26,276 nucleotides of DNA, taken from Clostridiaceae bacterium. GTDB lineage: Bacteria > Bacillota > Clostridia > Lachnospirales > Lachnospiraceae. Position 1 is the stretch's first letter, and every line of letters starts with the position of its first letter. The notes under the pieces were generated by a model. It did no database searches. It saw only the letters and a program-made list of their open reading frames with translations, and was not told where the DNA came from. The position numbers and the translations under genes were made by a program. Below, in pieces: positions 22,785 through 26,276 of this stretch. The stretch lies in contig JAGZXV010000060.1 of the NCBI GenBank assembly GCA_018378255.1, forward strand, positions 1-26,276, in the 5' to 3' direction.

Positions 22785-24047
22785 ATGTCACCAATGATAG
22801 TGGCCGCCATTATATTGGCAGCAGTTGTATTTATGTTTTTCAGTCCCAGATTTCCAAACGCAGTAGTGGTTGTGATCGGTACGGTTGCAATGGCGCTGGC
22901 TGGATTTTTACCGGTAAAGACCGCATTTAACTATTATACATCCAGCTCCATCATTCTGATGGTGGGAATGATGATTGTAGGAGGCGGAATGTTCCATACC
23001 GGTTTTGCCGGATGGCTTGGCAGGAAGATTGTCAGCATAACGGGAAAAGGGGAGAGGAGCCTGCAGGTGGTAGCGATTGTATCCGGATGGATTCTGTCAT
23101 CTGTGTGCAGCGGCTCCGCATCCCTGATGATTTTATATCCTATTTTTTGTTCCATCTGCCTGGCGGCGGGCATTTCTGTCAACAGGATTCTTCTGCCTTT
23201 ATTTGCCGGTATTGGCATGGGATCTTTTATGACCCTGGCCGGTTCAGGAATGTGTTCGGCAACGGCATCCATTTTGATAGAAAGCGGATACAGAGGATGG
23301 GAATTTTTAGAACCGGCATGGTATGGGCTGCCCAGGGCTTTGTTTGGGATTCTGGTGCTGTTCTTTATCATGCACAAATTCCTGCCAACAACCTATGTGG
23401 CGCCGGATGAAGCCGAGGCCGCTAAGGCAGAAAATCTGCCGAAAGAGTTAAATGGAAAAATGATGATTTCCTGCGGCATTCTGGTGCTCACCATTGCAGG
23501 TATGGTGGTGAATTCAGACATTTGCCCCATGTATATGTGCGCGGCCATCGGAGGCGTGGCATCTGTACTTTTAGGCTGTCTGAATCAGAAACAGATGTTT
23601 GCCAGCATTAACTGGAGTACCGTGTTCCTGATCGGCGGTATGACCGCAGTGGCAAAAGGTGTGGAAAGCAGCGGGCTTGGAAACGCCATTGCAGAGGGGA
23701 TCATGGGGATTGCAGGCAACAGCGCATCACCGTTTATGATTATTGTGGTGATCTATCTGGCTACCGCGCTGATCACACAGTTTATGTCCAATAACGCTGC
23801 GGCTTCCCTGATGGCTCCTATTGGAATCGCCATCGCACAGTCCATGGGAATTGAACCATATGCATTTGTTGCGGCTGCCCTGTTCGGAAGCGCAATCGGA
23901 TGTCTCACACCTATGGCAACACCGATTCTGGCCTTTATTATGGAAGGCGGACATTACAGCCCGAAAGAGATATTCAAATGGGGGCTTCTGGAATGCGCAT
24001 GCAGTATTGTGGTGGCATTCATCGTGATACCAATCGTCTGGCTGTAA
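22785..24047 (+). CDS. SLC13/DASS-family anion permease
   Basis: The 420-residue protein has about ten to eleven hydrophobic segments and no signal peptide. The second-half motif FMSNNAAASLMAPIGIAIA corresponds to the conserved SNxAA binding loop of divalent-anion:Na+ symporters; the first-half counterpart is changed to SGSASLMILYPI, so substrate recognition may differ from dicarboxylate carriers. Two similar halves, each with one re-entrant loop, are consistent with the family. A cytoplasmic linker rich in Ala/Glu (about 205-225) joins them. GGGGG precedes the start. The gene follows the hydrolase by 25 bp and precedes LysR by 59 bp, indicating a substrate-uptake role for the pathway. Confidence 0.85.
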   Translation: MSPMIVAAIILAAVVFMFFSPRFPNAVVVVIGTVAMALAGFLPVKTAFNYYTSSSIILMVGMMIVGGGMFHTGFAGWLGRKIVSITGKGERSLQVVAIVSGWILSSVCSGSASLMILYPIFCSICLAAGISVNRILLPLFAGIGMGSFMTLAGSGMCSATASILIESGYRGWEFLEPAWYGLPRALFGILVLFFIMHKFLPTTYVAPDEAEAAKAENLPKELNGKMMISCGILVLTIAGMVVNSDICPMYMCAAIGGVASVLLGCLNQKQMFASINWSTVFLIGGMTAVAKGVESSGLGNAIAEGIMGIAGNSASPFMIIVVIYLATALITQFMSNNAAASLMAPIGIAIAQSMGIEPYAFVAAALFGSAIGCLTPMATPILAFIMEGGHYSPKEIFKWGLLECACSIVVAFIVIPIVWL

Positions 24048-24061
24048 ATGGGAAAATGAGT

Positions 24062-24067
24062 TATAAT
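24062..24067 (+). promoter_or_regulatory. Possible internal -10 for lysR
   Basis: TATAAT in GAGTTATAATGG lies 39 bp before the LysR start, just after the permease stop; no good -35 is visible. A loose GGTATT...AAATACC dyad (24068 on) might be an autoregulatory site. Confidence 0.3.
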
Positions 24068-24106
24068 GGTATTCAGCTATAGGAAAATACCAGGGAAAGG
24101 ACTCAC

Positions 24107-25039
24107 ATGAACAGTAAGGATTACGCATATATAGTGGAAATTGCCAGACAGGGCAGTATATCGAAGGCGGCAGGCCGGCTGTATATCACTCAGCCGGCCC
24201 TGAGCCGTTTTCTGCAGAGAACAGAGGAGGAACTTGGCACGCCTCTGTTCTATAAGGCAGGAAAACAGCTGGTGCCTACGGCTGCCGGAGAGTGTTATTT
24301 AAAACATGCGGAGGTTATTTTACAGCAGAATCTGAAGATGCAGGAAGAACTGGACCAAATCATTCATAATAATACGAATGTGATAAAAATAGGCGCATCC
24401 GGCAGCCGGGGAGAATTTTTAGTTTCCTGGCTCCTTCCTCTGTTTTATAGGAAATACCCGGAATATCGGACGAAATTGACATTGAACAGAAAGGATACTC
24501 TGCTGCAGATGTTGGACAAACATGAGCTGGATGTGGTTTTTGTCAATACGGCTGCCGAGCCGTTAGAATATATCTGCTGTCATATTGCCAGAGAAGATAT
24601 GGTTTTGCTGGTCAATGACGGCCATTTTCTGCTTGATGAAGCGGTGGTGAAGGAGGGCTGCCGTTATCCATTTGTCAGGGCAGAAAGCTGGAAAGACTGT
24701 CCGTTTATCATACCGGCCGCCAGCATGAACACCGGGCAGTTTATGAGAAGTTATCTGAAACATTTAAATTTCAATCCTCCGGTGGTCAGTGAAATTGAGC
24801 ATTTGGGGCTGATCTTTTCAGCAGTTGAAAATAAAATGGGGATTTCCATTGTGCCGTCCATGCCTCATATGTCCGTATTCTGCAAACGCCTTCATTACCT
24901 TTCGTTGGAGGGGGAAGAAAATGGAATATGGAATTTTTCAGCGGTGATCAGGCCGGATACAGATGTATCGAAAGGAATCCAGAAACTGATCAATACTGCA
25001 AAGGAGGTATATGCAGCCGTCGTTCAGGAGAAGCCGTAG
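24107..25039 (+). CDS. LysR family transcriptional regulator
   Basis: The 310-residue length is standard. The N-terminal winged HTH (YAYIVEIARQGSISKAAGRLYITQPALSRFLQRTEEELGTPLF, then KQLVPTAAGE) is unmistakable, followed by a linker helix (YLKHAEVILQQNLKMQEELDQI) and a two-lobed periplasmic-binding-protein-like effector domain beginning at VIKIGASGSRGEFLVSWLLPLF. Such proteins usually bind a T-N11-A type dyad at the target promoter and respond to a pathway metabolite. Here it follows the permease in the same direction, probably reading the dyad at 21792-21818, and its inducer is likely the operon substrate. AAAGGA provides the ribosome site. Confidence 0.93.
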   Translation: MNSKDYAYIVEIARQGSISKAAGRLYITQPALSRFLQRTEEELGTPLFYKAGKQLVPTAAGECYLKHAEVILQQNLKMQEELDQIIHNNTNVIKIGASGSRGEFLVSWLLPLFYRKYPEYRTKLTLNRKDTLLQMLDKHELDVVFVNTAAEPLEYICCHIAREDMVLLVNDGHFLLDEAVVKEGCRYPFVRAESWKDCPFIIPAASMNTGQFMRSYLKHLNFNPPVVSEIEHLGLIFSAVENKMGISIVPSMPHMSVFCKRLHYLSLEGEENGIWNFSAVIRPDTDVSKGIQKLINTAKEVYAAVVQEKP

Positions 25040-25080
25040 GAAAATCCGGCTTTAAAAGTTTGCGGTCAGGTGAAAAAAAT

Positions 25081-25109
25081 TTGATATTTTTATAAAAGCA
25101 CTATATAAT
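25081..25109 (+). promoter_or_regulatory. Promoter of the cyclophilin gene
   Basis: TTGATA (25081-25086), a 17-bp spacer and a perfect TATAAT (25104-25109) lie 36 bp before the start. Confidence 0.8.
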
Positions 25110-25144
25110 AATATCCGGATGAATAAAAACAGGAGAAAATTGAC

Positions 25145-25783
25145 ATGAAAAAACAGTTACTTTTAGCGATGCTGATCGCAGTTACAGCTTTATCCGGATG
25201 TAAGAGTGCGGAAAAAACAGAACAGACCCAGCCTCAAACCCAGTCTCAGACAGAAGCAGAGGAAAGCAGCAAAGCCGTTTCAGACGGTGAAAAGCCGCAG
25301 ATTAAAATTTATGTAAAGGATTATGGAACGATTACCGCAGAGCTGGAGCCGGATGCAGCGCCGGTTACAGTGGAGAATTTTGTAAGCCTTGCAAAAGAAG
25401 GATTCTATGACGGCTTAACTTTTCACAGAATCATGAGCGGATTCATGATTCAGGGCGGTGACCCTCTTGGGACCGGAATGGGCGGTTCGGACCGGAATAT
25501 AAAAGGGGAATTTTCCAAAAACGGAGTGGACAATCCTCTATCCCACACCAGAGGAGCCATTTCCATGGCGCGTTCCCGGGATATGGACAGCGCCAGTTCT
25601 CAGTTTTTTATTGTTCATGAGGACAGCGATTTCCTGGACGGTGAATATGCCGCGTTCGGTTATGTGACGGATGGGATGGATGTGGTGGATAAGATCTGCG
25701 AATCGGTGAAGGCTGAGGATAATAACGGCACAGTGAAAAAGGAAAACCAGCCGGTTATTGAGAAGATTGAAGTTGTGGAGTAA
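25145..25783 (+). CDS. Cyclophilin-type peptidyl-prolyl isomerase lipoprotein
   Basis: The 212-residue protein has a lipobox LSGC (Cys19) after a short hydrophobic signal and a Gln/Thr/Ser/Glu-rich linker (about 24-48), so it is anchored on the outer membrane face. The cyclophilin domain (about 52-212) has FHRIMSGFMIQGGDP with Arg95 and Gln103, and SMARSRDMDSASSQFFI with the SQFFI substrate loop. It should speed folding of exported proteins by isomerising X-Pro bonds. The YDGLTFHR and AAFGYVTDGMDVV segments match bacterial PpiB-type proteins. It is monocistronic, with a strong promoter and terminator. Confidence 0.94.
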   Translation: MKKQLLLAMLIAVTALSGCKSAEKTEQTQPQTQSQTEAEESSKAVSDGEKPQIKIYVKDYGTITAELEPDAAPVTVENFVSLAKEGFYDGLTFHRIMSGFMIQGGDPLGTGMGGSDRNIKGEFSKNGVDNPLSHTRGAISMARSRDMDSASSQFFIVHEDSDFLDGEYAAFGYVTDGMDVVDKICESVKAEDNNGTVKKENQPVIEKIEVVE

Positions 25784-25792
25784 AATTAAAAG

Positions 25793-25831
25793 AGCAACAT
25801 GACGCACTGTTGTCATGTTGCTTATTTTATT
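25793..25831 (+). terminator. Terminator after the cyclophilin gene
   Basis: AGCAACATGAC-type 11-bp stem (25793-25803 with 25812-25822, one imperfect end pair) with an 8-nt loop, followed by TATTTTATT. Confidence 0.85.
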
Positions 25832-25860
25832 ATATAGAAGAAGCTGGAAAGAGTTAGAGA

Positions 25861-25985
25861 GTGTTTGAAAATTCATTTCTGCCATCTGCACGTCCCACTT
25901 TGCTGTTTGCGCCGAATTCAGGTTACATAGCCCGCTATGCGCCCTTCATTCGGGACAAATCTCCCACAAAGCAATTTTCAAACAC
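25861..25985. repeat. Nested palindromic repeat element (MITE/REP-like)
   Basis: The 125-bp unit is bounded by perfect 13-bp inverted ends (GTGTTTGAAAATT, 25861-25873 with 25973-25985). Inside are CCGAAT/ATTCGG (25912-25917 with 25948-25953) and, at the core, CATAGC-CC-GCTATG (25926-25939); GTCCC/GGGAC (25892-25896 with 25952-25956) is an alternative pairing. It lies between two genes and encodes no protein. I have the impression of similar repeats in other Lachnospiraceae genomes, but cannot confirm it here. Confidence 0.8.
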
Positions 25986-26041
25986 ACTCAAGAACATGAT
26001 TCCGGCAAAATAAACGGACAGGAAGTAAGGGGGAGATATCC

Positions 26042-26276
26042 ATGATTGAATCAAGATGCGGAATATTATGCAGCGAATGCGCTTATCGTGAGCAGATGAA
26101 CTGTAAAGGATGTGTCCAGATCGATAAGCCGTTCTGGGGGGAAAGCTGCCCTGTAAAATCATGCTGTGAACCGAAAGGCACAAAACACTGCGGCCAGTGT
26201 AAGGAATTTCCATGTGATCTGCTGAATCAATTCGCTTATGATGAAAAGCAGGGGGATGATGGGAAACGCATCCGCC
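26042..26276 (+). CDS. Cysteine-rich DUF3795-like protein, 3' truncated
   Basis: ATG at 26042 follows a GGGGGAG ribosome site and the frame stays open to the window end (78 codons). The visible part has many cysteines in a zinc- or Fe-S-like spacing: SRCGILCSECAYREQMNCKGC, then SCPVKSCC, and HCGQCKEFPCDLL. This pattern matches DUF3795 proteins, small Cys-rich cytosolic proteins common in Clostridia and methanogens, of unknown function. The C-terminus and length are unknown because the window ends here. It lies just after the nested palindrome. Confidence 0.7.
   Translation, partial: MIESRCGILCSECAYREQMNCKGCVQIDKPFWGESCPVKSCCEPKGTKHCGQCKEFPCDLLNQFAYDEKQGDDGKRIR

Noticed and set aside
1..26276. 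CRISPR arrays, tRNA or rRNA genes, complete insertion sequences
   Set aside because: No regularly spaced direct repeats, cloverleaf sequences, rRNA segments or transposase frames were found by eye.

Overview
The window reads as chromosomal core sequence from a Gram-positive anaerobe of the Clostridia, most likely Lachnospiraceae (Lacrimispora/Enterocloster/C. symbiosum-like). This rests on the pyruvate phosphate dikinase, which closely resembles the classical C. symbiosum enzyme as I remember it, on the single-chain glycyl-tRNA synthetase, on strong GGAGG ribosome sites, on lipoprotein signal peptides, and on the Clostridia-type DUF4026/DUF2314 protein. The species assignment is inference. 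Nearly all genes are on the + strand.

Region 1 (1-7.3 kb) is housekeeping: a 5'-truncated tRNA methyltransferase (TrmR-like) with a U32 tRNA hydroxylase (TrhP-like), a terminator, then a DUF218 membrane protein, an M16C metallopeptidase, Era and RecO in one direction with small gaps. Region 2 (7.3-13.8 kb) holds a lipoprotein co-transcribed with glyQS, a MATE exporter, and ppdK with its own promoter, a cre-like site and a terminator. GlyQS and PpdK show highly-expressed-type codon use.

Region 3 (13.8-18.0 kb) is accessory. It has a decayed gene remnant, a DUF4026/DUF2314 protein, a very long imperfect palindrome (about 330-370 bp), an orphan lipoprotein, a small HTH regulator divergent from a small exported protein, and a stand-alone NuoE-like [2Fe-2S] protein convergent with it. 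Region 4 (18.0-21.75 kb) has a MerR/BltR-type regulator, a DapB-like/2,4-diaminopentanoate-dehydrogenase-like oxidoreductase, and a tight yaaA-bcp pair that points to peroxide defence. Region 5 (21.75-25.0 kb) is a probable catabolic operon: a metallo-beta-lactamase-fold hydrolase resembling subclass B3, an SLC13/DASS permease and a LysR regulator. The end carries a cyclophilin lipoprotein, a nested palindromic repeat element with 13-bp terminal inverted repeats, and a Cys-rich DUF3795-like gene cut by the window end.

The most interesting non-coding signals are the long palindrome (15.3-15.7 kb), the nested palindrome (25.86-25.99 kb), and an identical 12-bp motif placed exactly 19 nt after the -10 box of both the yaaA-bcp and the hydrolase-permease promoters. 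No CRISPR array, rRNA, tRNA, T-box or complete insertion sequence was seen. No obviously new defence system is visible; the best candidates for new biology are these elements and the hydrolase-permease operon.
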